Shown here: in pieces, positions 25,960-33,703 of the stretch | Layout: each line of letters opens with the position of its first letter | How positions within the stretch are numbered: position 1 is the stretch's first letter | Origin: Chromatiales bacterium | GTDB lineage: Bacteria; Pseudomonadota; Gammaproteobacteria; Chromatiales; Chromatiaceae | Reading direction: 5' to 3' | DNA length: 64,000 nucleotides | NCBI GenBank assembly: GCA_028280505.1 | Contig: JANQLO010000011.1 | Span: 17,405 to 81,404, forward strand | Made by a program: the position numbers and the translations under genes | Notes under the pieces: model-generated | The model's database searches: none | What the model was told of the DNA's origin: nothing | What the model saw: only the letters and a program-made list of their open reading frames with translations

Positions 25960-27720
25960 ATGGCATTGAATAAGAGACGTTTCGACGCATTGATCATCGG
26001 TGCCGGCGGTGCCGGTCTGAACGCGGCTACCCAGTTGGCCAATACCGACGCGCGGGTTGCGGTCGTTTCCAAGGTTTTCCCGACACGGTCGCACACGGTT
26101 GCCGCGCAGGGCGGTGTGAACGCCGCTTTGGCCAATGTGTTGCCCGACAATTGGCACTGGCATATGTTCGATACCGTAAAGGGTTCGGACTATCTCGGCG
26201 ATCAGGATGCCATCGAGTTCATGTGTCGCGAGGCGATCCCGACCGTCTATGAACTCGAACATAACGGCGTACCTTTCTCTCGTCTGGACAATGGCAAGAT
26301 CTACCAGCGTGCATTCGGTGGTCAAAGTCAGGATTTCGGTGGCGCGCAGGCGGCACGTACCTGTGCCGCGGCCGACCGCACCGGCCACGCGATTTTGCAC
26401 ACGCTCTATCAACAGAACGTGCGTGCGCGCACCCATTTCTTCGACGAATACTTCGCTATCGATCTGATCAAAGACGATGAAGGCGCCATCCTCGGCGCCT
26501 TGATCATGGAGATCGAAACCGGTGAACCCCTGTTGATCGAGGCCAAAGCGACCGTACTCGCGACCGGTGGCTGCGGTCAGGTCTATCGCACCACGTCGAA
26601 TGCCCATATCAACACCGGTGACGGCAATGCCATGGCCTTACGCGCCGGTATTCCCATGATGGACATGGAGTTCTATCAATTTCATCCCACCGGCATTGCC
26701 GGGCGCGGCATGCTGATTACCGAGGGTGTGCGCGGCGAGGGTGGTTATCTGGTCAACAAGGACGGTGAGCGTTTCATGGAACGTTATGCGCCGAACGCCA
26801 AAGACCTCGCCAGCCGCGATGTGGTTTCACGCGCGATCGTGACCGAGGTGAAGGAGGGTCGCGGTTGCGGCCCGGACGGCGATCATGTGTTGCTCAAGGT
26901 CGATCATCTCGGTGAGGAGATCGTCAGCAAGCGCCTGCCCGGTATCCGCGAAAGCGGAAAGATCTTCGCCGGTGTTGACGCCGCTCAGGAACCGCTGCCG
27001 GTCTTCCCGACGGCGCACTACATCATGGGGGGTATTCCGACCGACCCTTACGGACGCGTCATCGTGCCCGAGGGTACCGGTGAGGAGATCGTGCCCGGGC
27101 TCTACGCCGCCGGCGAGTGTGCCTGTGTTTCGGTGCACGGCGCTAACCGACTGGGTGGTAATTCGCTGTTGGATATCTTGGTGTTCGGGCGCGCAGCCGG
27201 TCTGGACGTGCTCGAGAATCTGAAGGAAAACAAAAACCACCGGCCGATGAATGAAACCAGCGTCGAGGCGGCGATGTCGCGTCTCACCCGTTGGGATCAG
27301 ACGGGTGACGGTATCTCGGTACGCGAACTGCGCGACGAATTCCGCAAGACCATGGAAGACCATGCCGGCGTGTTCCGCACCGAAGAGATCATGGCGGAAG
27401 GCGTCGAAAAACTGAAAGCCTTGCGTGACAAGCTGCCGGACGTGCGCCTGAGCGATCAGTCAAAGGTGTTCAATACCGCTCGGGTCGAGGCGCTGGAGTT
27501 GGAAAACCTGTTCGACACCGGTATCGCGATTGCCTATTCGGCGCTGATGCGCAAGGAAAGCCGCGGCGCCCATTCGCGACCGGATTATCCGGACCGCAAC
27601 GATGCCGAGTGGATGAAACACAGCCTGTACTTCAGGGAAGGCGACCGCATGGACTACAAGCCCGTCAGGACCAAGCCGCTGACCGTCGAAACCTTCCCGC
27701 CGAAAGAGCGTGTGTATTAG
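25960..27720 (+). CDS. sdhA: Succinate dehydrogenase flavoprotein subunit
   Basis: The 586-residue subunit oxidises succinate to fumarate in the TCA cycle. Seen are the dinucleotide fold IIGAGGAGL (about 11-19), the covalent-FAD histidine in SHTVAAQGG, the HPTGIAGRG active-site block and the later HGANRLGGNS block. The ATG at 25960 fits homologues; the frame upstream runs through sdhD and was rejected. A hairpin overlaps its stop codon. Confidence 0.95.
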   Translation: MALNKRRFDALIIGAGGAGLNAATQLANTDARVAVVSKVFPTRSHTVAAQGGVNAALANVLPDNWHWHMFDTVKGSDYLGDQDAIEFMCREAIPTVYELEHNGVPFSRLDNGKIYQRAFGGQSQDFGGAQAARTCAAADRTGHAILHTLYQQNVRARTHFFDEYFAIDLIKDDEGAILGALIMEIETGEPLLIEAKATVLATGGCGQVYRTTSNAHINTGDGNAMALRAGIPMMDMEFYQFHPTGIAGRGMLITEGVRGEGGYLVNKDGERFMERYAPNAKDLASRDVVSRAIVTEVKEGRGCGPDGDHVLLKVDHLGEEIVSKRLPGIRESGKIFAGVDAAQEPLPVFPTAHYIMGGIPTDPYGRVIVPEGTGEEIVPGLYAAGECACVSVHGANRLGGNSLLDILVFGRAAGLDVLENLKENKNHRPMNETSVEAAMSRLTRWDQTGDGISVRELRDEFRKTMEDHAGVFRTEEIMAEGVEKLKALRDKLPDVRLSDQSKVFNTARVEALELENLFDTGIAIAYSALMRKESRGAHSRPDYPDRNDAEWMKHSLYFREGDRMDYKPVRTKPLTVETFPPKERVY

Positions 27721-27739
27721 AGCCTGTCAACAGGTTCTA
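27718..27739 (+). promoter_or_regulatory. Hairpin spanning the sdhA stop and reaching the sdhB ribosome site
   Basis: TAGAGCCTGT (27718-27727) pairs with ACAGGTTCTA (27730-27739), nine Watson-Crick pairs and one G-U. The stem includes the TAG stop of sdhA, and the AAGGAG ribosome site of sdhB (27739-27744) begins at its base. It may tune sdhB translation or block degradation between cistrons. No T-run follows, so it is not a terminator. Confidence 0.5.
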
Positions 27740-27753
27740 AGGAGTATTGCCGA

Positions 27754-28446
27754 ATGAAGTTTCTGATTTCCCGATTCAATCCGGAGACCGACAGCAAGCC
27801 GTACATGCAGGCCTTCGAAGTGGAGGTAACGCGCGGCATGATGTTGCGCGATGCGCTGCTCGACGTGAAACGCCAGGACGAGTCCTTTGCCTTCCGGCAT
27901 TCCTGTGGTGAAGGCGTTTGTGGTTCCGATGGGGTCAATGTCAACGGTGTCAACAAACTGGCCTGTGTCACGCCGGTTTCGGAGCTGAAGGAGCCGGTCG
28001 AGGTACGACCTTTCCCCGGTCGTCCGATCATCCGCGATCTGGTCGTCGACATGACTCAGTTTTACCAGCAGTACAAGGCGGTCAAGCCGTGGTTGGTACG
28101 TGAGGATCCCATGCCGGAGCAGGAGATCCTGCAGTCACCGGAAGACCGCGACAAACTCGATGGTCTGTACGAATGCATCTTGTGTGGATGCTGTTCGACC
28201 TCGTGCCCGTCATTCTGGTGGAACCCCGAGAAATTCCACGGCCCGCAGGCGCTGTTGACCGCTTGGCGTTTTCTCGCCGACTCGCGCGACCAGGCGACCG
28301 ACGAGCGCCTGGACGAGTTGGAAGGGCCGTATAAGCTGTTTCGTTGTCACACGATCATGAACTGTGTCGAGGTCTGTCCCAAGGGGCTGAATCCGACGCA
28401 GGCGATCGGGCATATCAAGAACCTGATGCTGAAAAACGCGGTCTGA
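27754..28446 (+). CDS. sdhB: Succinate dehydrogenase iron-sulfur subunit
   Basis: The 230-residue subunit carries three clusters. The [2Fe-2S] ligands are in SCGEGVCGSDG and LAC, and the [4Fe-4S] and [3Fe-4S] ligands are in CILCGCCSTSCP and CHTIMNCVEVCPKG. The ATG at 27754 has AAGGAG nine bases ahead. It relays electrons from the flavin to the SdhCD quinone site. Confidence 0.95.
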   Translation: MKFLISRFNPETDSKPYMQAFEVEVTRGMMLRDALLDVKRQDESFAFRHSCGEGVCGSDGVNVNGVNKLACVTPVSELKEPVEVRPFPGRPIIRDLVVDMTQFYQQYKAVKPWLVREDPMPEQEILQSPEDRDKLDGLYECILCGCCSTSCPSFWWNPEKFHGPQALLTAWRFLADSRDQATDERLDELEGPYKLFRCHTIMNCVEVCPKGLNPTQAIGHIKNLMLKNAV

Positions 28447-28456
28447 TCCGCGCGGT

Positions 28457-28702
28457 ATGCCGTCATCCGTTCCGCTCAGTGAGCAACTGCGCTGGCAATG
28501 CCGGCGCGGCATGCTCGAACTCGACTTCGTCCTCGAACGTTATCTGGATAACCATTACGACGCGGCCGATGAGGCCGAGAAGCTGCTGTTCAAGGAATTG
28601 CTTACCGCGCAAGACCCCGAACTGCAGATCTGGATACTCAACGGCGAGTCACACCCCCGGGCCGAGTTTCAAGCGCTGATCAATAAGATTCGCGGTATCT
28701 AA
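28457..28702 (+). CDS. sdhE: FAD assembly factor SdhE
   Basis: SdhE (CptB/SdhAF2) promotes covalent attachment of FAD to SdhA. The 81-residue protein has the RRGMLELD segment at residues 16-23, containing the conserved RGxxE motif that contacts the flavoprotein, and the WILNGE segment. It is 10 bp downstream of sdhB, which supports the assignment. Confidence 0.92.
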   Translation: MPSSVPLSEQLRWQCRRGMLELDFVLERYLDNHYDAADEAEKLLFKELLTAQDPELQIWILNGESHPRAEFQALINKIRGI

Positions 28703-29054
28703 ACTTCATTTTCGGCCGGAACCGTCAGACCGGCTTGGGCAGCAGATGCTGTTGCCTGTATACCCGCGCGACCCGCCTGGGTGCGAAGCTCGACTTCGCA
28801 CTGCGAAGCAATGGTTCGTTCGATTGCTTCTTCCCGTATTCAATAGTTTAGCCTCTTGATCTTCCCGGCATAACGAACCGGCAATGCCGAGACGATTTCG
28901 TGATGACTTGTGTAAGCCATTAAAATTTCAAGTAAACAATTTGCTGGCATACATTCGGATAGCCACTAGACACTTGTTTTACGGAGCCAACGAAAGCGCA
29001 CAGCAGAAGAGGCCAAGAGGTGCCGTGTAAGGGTGTCGCAAAGCATGGGCAAGT
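28703..29054. other. 352-bp intergenic region with several hairpins
   Basis: No credible gene is present. The gap lies between converging sdhE (plus) and the dctM operon (minus). Stem-loops are GTGCGAAG/CTTCGCAC (28781-28801), GAAGCAAT/ATTGCTTC (28805-28830) and CGGCAT/ATGCCG (28866-28889). The adjacent first two could end the sdh transcript. The region from about 28910 is AT-rich with no recognised motif. Confidence 0.5.
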
Positions 29055-29324
29055 TCAGTCTTTCAGACGTTCCTCAACCTGTGTCACCAATCCGCCGAGC
29101 GTCGCCGCATCCAAAGCGCGAATGAGTTTTCGAAAGCGGGCCAATAGACTGGCCAACTTCTGATCGTGCAGCTCGCTCAGCGCATAGCGTTTCAGTGTGA
29201 CCGTCGCGTCGTCGAACGCTATGCCGTTGGTGAAGTCGGGTTCGTCGAGAAAAGCTTTGGTTTTGGCACGAAAGTCATCGACGACTTGGGTCCTGGATTC
29301 GAGTACCGTGTGGTCTCCCGTTTT
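29055..29324 (-). pseudogene. Open protein-like stretch after tandem dctM stops, no start codon
   Basis: Directly after dctM, which ends in two consecutive TGA codons (29330-29325), the same frame stays open for 89 sense codons to a TGA at 29057-29055. The translation looks protein-like: charged helical pieces such as VVDDFRAKTKAF, LKRYALSELHDQKLASLL and GGLVTQVEERLKD. No ATG, GTG or TTG occurs near its beginning. An ATG overlapping the stops is in another frame and stops after 17 codons; a single-base shift would join the two. It may be a frameshifted small gene, a readthrough extension of DctM, or a relic. The family is not recognised. Confidence 0.4.
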
Positions 29325-29327
29325 TCA

Positions 29328-30617
29328 TCAAAGCAGACCAAACAATTCGGGGAATACAAGAATGGCGACCACCAGTGACGCCTGCATCATGATAAAAGGC
29401 ACGACGCCACGGTAGATATCTACGGTATGCACCTGTGGCGGTGCCACGCCCTTGAGATAAAACAGACTGAAGCCGAAAGGCGGCGTAAGAAACGAGGTTT
29501 GCAGGTTCATGGCGATCAGGATTGCGAACCACAGCATACTGATCCCCAATGTCTCGGCGATCGGCGCCAGTATCGGGACGACAATGAACGAAATTTCGAC
29601 GAAATCGATAAAAAAGCCGAGCACCAGGATAATGATCATCGAAAGGATCAGGAAGCCCCATTTTTCACCCGGCAGTTGCAGCATGAACTCCTCGACCACG
29701 GCATCGCCGCCGGTATAGGTGAAAGCCATCGAGAAAGCCGTGGCGCCAAGCAAAATAGCGAACACCATCGCCGTGATCTTGACCGTTTCCAGGGCCGAAT
29801 CGTAGAGCATCCGCCAAGAAAACTTACGATAAAGCAAAGACAGCAGCACTGCACCGACGCCACCGAGCGCGGAGGATTCGGTCGGGGTGGCGATGCCGGC
29901 GAAGATCGAGCCGAGTACCACGATAATCAAAAGCAACGGCGGCACGATTGCCTTGAGCGCTGTCATGTACTGCCGCCATGCGGCCGAGTTGTCGTCTTCC
30001 AGAGGCACCGCCGGGGCGACCTCCGGTTTGGCGAAGGCATAGATGAGCACGTATGTGATATACAGGCCGACCAGCACCAGCCCGGGGATCAGCGCGGCCT
30101 GAAAAAGATCGCCGACCGGCAAACCCAATACATCGCCCAGAATGATCAAAATGATCGACGGCGGAATGATCTGGCCGAGGGTGCCTGCACCACAGATAGT
30201 GCCGCAGGCCAGCGAGCGCCGATAACCGTATTTGAGCATCACAGGCAACGAGATGACGCCCATGGCGACCACGCTGGCACCGACCACGCCGGTCGACGCG
30301 GCAAGCAGGGCCCCGACCAGGATGGTCGATACCGCAAGACCGCCACGCATATTGCCGAACAAGCGGCCCATGGATTCGAGCAGTTGTTCGGCGAGTTGGG
30401 TCTTCTGCAACACGATACCCATGAAGATGAACAGCGGTACCGCCATCAAGACCGTGTTTTGCATAATGTTATAGATGCGGAACGGCATGAAGGCGAAAAG
30501 ATCCCAGCCTTCCGCCAGCACCCCGAAGATCACGGCGACGCCGCCGAAAGTAAAGGCCACGGGAAACCCGAACAGCAAAAGCACCAGGGCGACGAGAAAC
30601 ATAATGATGCCGATCAT
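29328..30617 (-). CDS. dctM: TRAP transporter large membrane subunit
   Basis: The 429-residue protein is a DctM-type permease with about twelve hydrophobic segments. It has the typical GxPVAF segment near the start (LFGFPVAFTFG), GTLGQIIPPSI and the late FLTPPFGFSLFYL block. It drives sodium-coupled uptake of the acid bound by DctP. The ATG at 30617 is preceded by AGGA. Two in-frame TGA codons end the gene. Confidence 0.93.
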   Translation of the reverse strand: MIGIIMFLVALVLLLFGFPVAFTFGGVAVIFGVLAEGWDLFAFMPFRIYNIMQNTVLMAVPLFIFMGIVLQKTQLAEQLLESMGRLFGNMRGGLAVSTILVGALLAASTGVVGASVVAMGVISLPVMLKYGYRRSLACGTICGAGTLGQIIPPSIILIILGDVLGLPVGDLFQAALIPGLVLVGLYITYVLIYAFAKPEVAPAVPLEDDNSAAWRQYMTALKAIVPPLLLIIVVLGSIFAGIATPTESSALGGVGAVLLSLLYRKFSWRMLYDSALETVKITAMVFAILLGATAFSMAFTYTGGDAVVEEFMLQLPGEKWGFLILSMIIILVLGFFIDFVEISFIVVPILAPIAETLGISMLWFAILIAMNLQTSFLTPPFGFSLFYLKGVAPPQVHTVDIYRGVVPFIMMQASLVVAILVFPELFGLL

Positions 30618-30636
30618 GAGATGTCCTGCTGGGCGG

Positions 30637-31194
30637 CTAAGGCGTGAGGGATTCGTATTTGTGCGCTTTTTCCAGCCCGAGATATTCATTGAGCGAGCGC
30701 AGCATGAAGCCGACGCTGGAAATCAGTACGCAGACAAAGGACAGGGTGATCATGCCCTTGATGACCCATCGGTAGGGCAGACCGCCGGGGTCACCGCTCA
30801 TTTCGTTGATCGAATACGCCTGGTGCGCGAATCCAATGCCATAACCGGCGACCAGAAAACAGAACGGCCATAAAAACAGCAGGGTGCCGGTGATGTCGAT
30901 CACGGCACGCTTTTTCGCGCTCAGACGTTCATAGATCATATCGACGCGCACGTGCCCGTCGGCTTTGAGGGTATAAGCCACGCCGAACAAAAAGGTCATG
31001 GAATACAAGTGCCATTCAAGCTCTTGCATGCCGATCGACACGTCGTTGAACAAATAGCGCATCACGACGTCGTAGAAGACGTTGGCCACCAACAAAAGCA
31101 ATAATACGGCAGAGAAACTGCCGATCGCATCGGAAAAGCGATTGAAGATCTGCTCGGCCTTGACCAGTCTCGGCGTCATTTCGGTTCTCGGCAT
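30637..31194 (-). CDS. dctQ: TRAP transporter small membrane subunit
   Basis: The 185-residue protein has four transmembrane helices and the DctQ features NVFYDVVMRY, the SIGMQELEWHLY segment and GHVRVDMIYERLS. The ATG at 31194 is immediately preceded by the T-run of a hairpin and has no ribosome site; ATG 31179 (with GAGAACC ahead) may be the true start, giving 180 residues. It sits 19 bp upstream of dctM. Confidence 0.9.
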   Translation of the reverse strand: MPRTEMTPRLVKAEQIFNRFSDAIGSFSAVLLLLLVANVFYDVVMRYLFNDVSIGMQELEWHLYSMTFLFGVAYTLKADGHVRVDMIYERLSAKKRAVIDITGTLLFLWPFCFLVAGYGIGFAHQAYSINEMSGDPGGLPYRWVIKGMITLSFVCVLISSVGFMLRSLNEYLGLEKAHKYESLTP

Positions 31195-31232
31195 AAAACA
31201 GAGGCGGCAATGTTAGCCCATTGCCGCCTCTG
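31195..31232 (-). terminator. Strong hairpin with T-run between dctP and dctQ
   Basis: On the minus strand CAGAGGCGGCAATG and its exact complement CATTGCCGCCTCTG form a 14-bp perfect stem with a 6-base loop, followed by TTTT and then the first dctQ ATG. It has the form of an intrinsic terminator inside an operon. It probably lowers expression of the membrane subunits relative to the binding protein, or stabilises the dctP transcript. Confidence 0.7.
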
Positions 31233-31258
31233 GCGCAGTTCCCGCCGACCGATCGGGC

Positions 31259-32374
31259 TCAGTCGCCCAGGCTGGTCAGATAGGCCTGGTCCGAGATCTG
31301 GGTCCATTCGCGTGCCTTGGCCATATAGGCCGCTTGCGAATCGATGATCTCTTTGGCCAACGGATCGGTTGCCGCACGTTCGGTGAGTAATGCCTCGTTG
31401 GCGTTGCGCATGGCGTCGATGACCTCACTCGGGAAGGTCTTGATCTCGACGTTGGGATACTCCTGCTTGATCGAGGCCCAGTTCTCACCGCTCGCATGGT
31501 ACGACTGAGCATACATATCGTAGGCCGCAGTACGCATCGCCACACGAAGAATTTCCTGCAGATCGGCCGGTAGCTCGTCCCATTTCTTTTTATTGATCAT
31601 GAACTGCAGCTCAGTTGCCGGCTCATGCCAACCGGTGTAGTAGTAGGGCGCGATCTTGTGGAAGCCCATGCGCAAATCGAGCGAAGGGCCGACCCACTCG
31701 AGCGCGTCGATAGTGTTGCGTTCCAGTGCGGTATACAACTCGCCCGGCGGAATATTGGTCGGCTTGGCGCCCAGCTTGGCTAGCACCTCGCCGGCAAAAC
31801 CCGGAATACGCATCTTCAGGCCTTCGAGGTCGGCAACCGAATTGATCTCCTTACGGAACCAGCCCCCCATTTGATTGCTGGTGTTGCCGCCGGGGAAGGA
31901 GAGTACGCCGTGCGGATCGTAGACCTTTTTCATCAGCTCCATGCCACCGCCGTAGTAGAACCAGGCGTATTGTTCGGGCGCGGTCATGCCGAACGGCATG
32001 CTGGTGAAATACAGTGTGTTCGGATCTTTGCCCTTCCAGTAGTACGACGCCGAATGCCCCATGTCGTATTGGCCGCTCTTGACCATATCGAACACGCCGA
32101 ACGGGGCTTTGTGCTTGTTGGACGAGTCGATGGTGATTTTCAACCGGCCGTTCGACATGGTGTCGACCATTTTGGCCAGGTTTTGCGTGGTATCGCCAAA
32201 GATGGGGAAATTCGGTCCCCAGGTTTCGGCCAACTTCAGCGTGAAGTTCTGCTGGGGTGGCGCGGCCGGTGCCTGTTGTGCGGTTTGCTGCGCCTGCTGT
32301 TCACCGGGCCCACACGCGGTGAGCGATATCAGCAGGAGTGCCGCGAATGCGGCGCTGAGTAGTCTGTTAAGCAT
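31259..32374 (-). CDS. dctP: TRAP transporter substrate-binding lipoprotein
   Basis: The 371-residue protein starts with a lipoprotein signal whose lipobox is LTAC (Cys21), followed by a Gln/Ala/Pro-rich linker (to about 42) and the DctP fold (GGWFRKEINSVADLEGLKMRIPG and the GWHEPATELQFMINKKKWDEL block). Most DctP proteins are soluble in the periplasm; here the protein should be membrane-anchored, and glycine after the Cys favours the outer membrane by the usual sorting rule. The WHEPATELQFMIN block resembles 2-oxoacid-binding TakP-like members, but the ligand is uncertain. Confidence 0.9.
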   Translation of the reverse strand: MLNRLLSAAFAALLLISLTACGPGEQQAQQTAQQAPAAPPQQNFTLKLAETWGPNFPIFGDTTQNLAKMVDTMSNGRLKITIDSSNKHKAPFGVFDMVKSGQYDMGHSASYYWKGKDPNTLYFTSMPFGMTAPEQYAWFYYGGGMELMKKVYDPHGVLSFPGGNTSNQMGGWFRKEINSVADLEGLKMRIPGFAGEVLAKLGAKPTNIPPGELYTALERNTIDALEWVGPSLDLRMGFHKIAPYYYTGWHEPATELQFMINKKKWDELPADLQEILRVAMRTAAYDMYAQSYHASGENWASIKQEYPNVEIKTFPSEVIDAMRNANEALLTERAATDPLAKEIIDSQAAYMAKAREWTQISDQAYLTSLGD

Positions 32375-32491
32375 CGTAGCCCCCTCAAACTCTGTTTTAT
32401 TTAGTCGAAGCAGGCCGCGGCAACCCGCGGTCGCGGTCGGTGACCGGCAATGTAGCTTAGCGCAAGCGACGAAACAACGTTGCGAATGATG

Positions 32492-32514
32492 AGGGCGGGT
32501 TTGTTACCCGCCCT
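32492..32514. terminator. Hairpin downstream of the copper chaperone gene
   Basis: AGGGCGGGT (32492-32500) and ACCCGCCCT (32506-32514) form a perfect 9-bp GC-rich stem with a TTGTT loop in the gap between pcuC and dctP. It lies 43 bp after the pcuC stop. No T-run follows on the minus strand. Confidence 0.5.
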
Positions 32515-32557
32515 TCATAGCGCGAGGGATTCGACGTGATCGTGGCCGAGAACGGGA

Positions 32558-33031
32558 TCAATGTCGCATCATATCGGTGACCGAGCGTACGGGCGCCTCG
32601 ATAGTTTTACGTGAGTCGTCATCGAAAATCAGGGTAATGGGCACGCTGTCGCCGGGTTTCAGCGTCTTTTTGAGATCGAACAGCATGATATGCAGGCCGC
32701 CGGGCTCGAGCGACACGTCTTTTTTCGGTGGGAGATGAATGTGTACGATGCGGCGCATGCGCATGACCCCATCGTCGTGTTCGTGCATATGTAATTCGAC
32801 CACGCCCGCCACCGGCGATTCCGCGTTCACCAGAAAGCGCTCGACCGAGTCGTCGCTGCGCAATTGCATGAAGGCAGCCGACGTTTTAACGACCGGTGGC
32901 ACCGCACGCACGTAGGGTTCGGTTACGCTGACCTTGCCGGCCACGCCGTCGGCCATTCCGCTGCCTGCCATGAGGATCGAAGCGAACAATAGGATCGTGC
33001 GTGCCATGCGCAATCGTTTACCTGCAATCAT
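32558..33031 (-). CDS. Periplasmic PCu(A)C copper chaperone
   Basis: The 157-residue protein has a signal peptide (hydrophobic stretch about 12-27) and one PCu(A)C domain. The copper-binding H-M...M...H-x-M pattern is seen in ELHMHEHDDGVMRMRRI and GLHIMLFDL. Such proteins deliver copper(I) to the Cu-A site of cytochrome oxidase. No oxidase genes or SCO protein are nearby in the window. The ATG at 33031 has GGAG ahead; ATG 33007 is an alternative. Confidence 0.9.
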   Translation of the reverse strand: MIAGKRLRMARTILLFASILMAGSGMADGVAGKVSVTEPYVRAVPPVVKTSAAFMQLRSDDSVERFLVNAESPVAGVVELHMHEHDDGVMRMRRIVHIHLPPKKDVSLEPGGLHIMLFDLKKTLKPGDSVPITLIFDDDSRKTIEAPVRSVTDMMRH

Positions 33032-33064
33032 TATCTACTCCATGGGTGGTTATCGGATCAGTCC

Positions 33065-33233
33065 AGCCTGCCTATTGCACGAAGGTGGTTGGCCGAGATG
33101 CGACGCCGGATCTTCCACAAAACCGAATAGGACAAAGGGTATCCGCGCCGTTGAACGCCAATCGATGTGCGAATGTCTGATGGCCATGGTTTTATCGATC
33201 ATGCCGGCTCCGCCTTCGTGCAATAGGCAGGCT
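33065..33233. repeat. 169-bp element with 24-bp terminal inverted repeats
   Basis: The 24-base ends at 33065-33088 and 33210-33233 are inverted copies with one mismatch. Further inside, an imperfect GCCGG...AAAACC similarity continues the symmetry. The element fills most of the gap between the thioesterase and pcuC genes and encodes no convincing protein. No target-site duplication was seen. It resembles a MITE or a pair of inverted interspersed repeats. Confidence 0.6.
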
Positions 33234-33313
33234 AATGGCCGACCGCTTGGTCGGACCTTGATGTATGTCATGGTCGCCGGTCGATAACGAGCGGCGAGGA
33301 AACGACGAGCTGT

Positions 33314-33703
33314 TCAGTCGCCGAGCCGTCTCGGTTTTCCGTCCGGGGCCAGAGCGACATAAACCAGGGTAGCATCGGCGACCTCATGAACGCTATTGGC
33401 CTCGAGCTGCCGACAGGCCTCGGCAACGACATGCACGGTGATCGAGGTGTTGCCGCGACTGCGAATCTCGGCATAACAGCTGACCAGATCGCCGACCGCG
33501 ACAGGGGAGAGAAAACGAAATTCCTTGACCGCGACGGTTGCGACTCGCCCGGCCGCCTCACGGATCGCCAGGATACTGCCGGCAATGTCGACCTGGGACA
33601 TCACCCAACCGCCAAAGATATCGCCATAGGCATTGGTGTCGGCCGGCATGGCCACGACCCGGTAGGTGAGTTCGCGGCCGGGTACCGCGTCAATGTCCGG
33701 CAT
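33314..33703 (-). CDS. Acyl-CoA thioesterase, hotdog fold (YciA-like)
   Basis: The 129-residue protein has the hotdog signatures ADTNAYGDIFGGWVMSQVDIAG (central helix) and VKEFRFLSPVAVGD with the following strand pattern. YciA-type enzymes cleave acyl-CoAs to free acids and CoA. It overlaps the acyl-CoA synthetase gene by 14 bp and is the last gene of the beta-oxidation operon, where it may limit accumulation of acyl-CoA. Confidence 0.9.
   Translation of the reverse strand: MPDIDAVPGRELTYRVVAMPADTNAYGDIFGGWVMSQVDIAGSILAIREAAGRVATVAVKEFRFLSPVAVGDLVSCYAEIRSRGNTSITVHVVAEACRQLEANSVHEVADATLVYVALAPDGKPRRLGD

Noticed and set aside
29427..30647. A 406-codon plus-strand frame opposite dctM
   Set aside because: It is extremely rich in His, Asp, Arg and Gln, the mirror of a hydrophobic membrane protein, and has no recognisable domain.
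33050..33271. Small proteins encoded in the inverted-repeat element
   Set aside because: Both strands give the same peptide ends only because the repeat is inverted; there is no ribosome site or family match.
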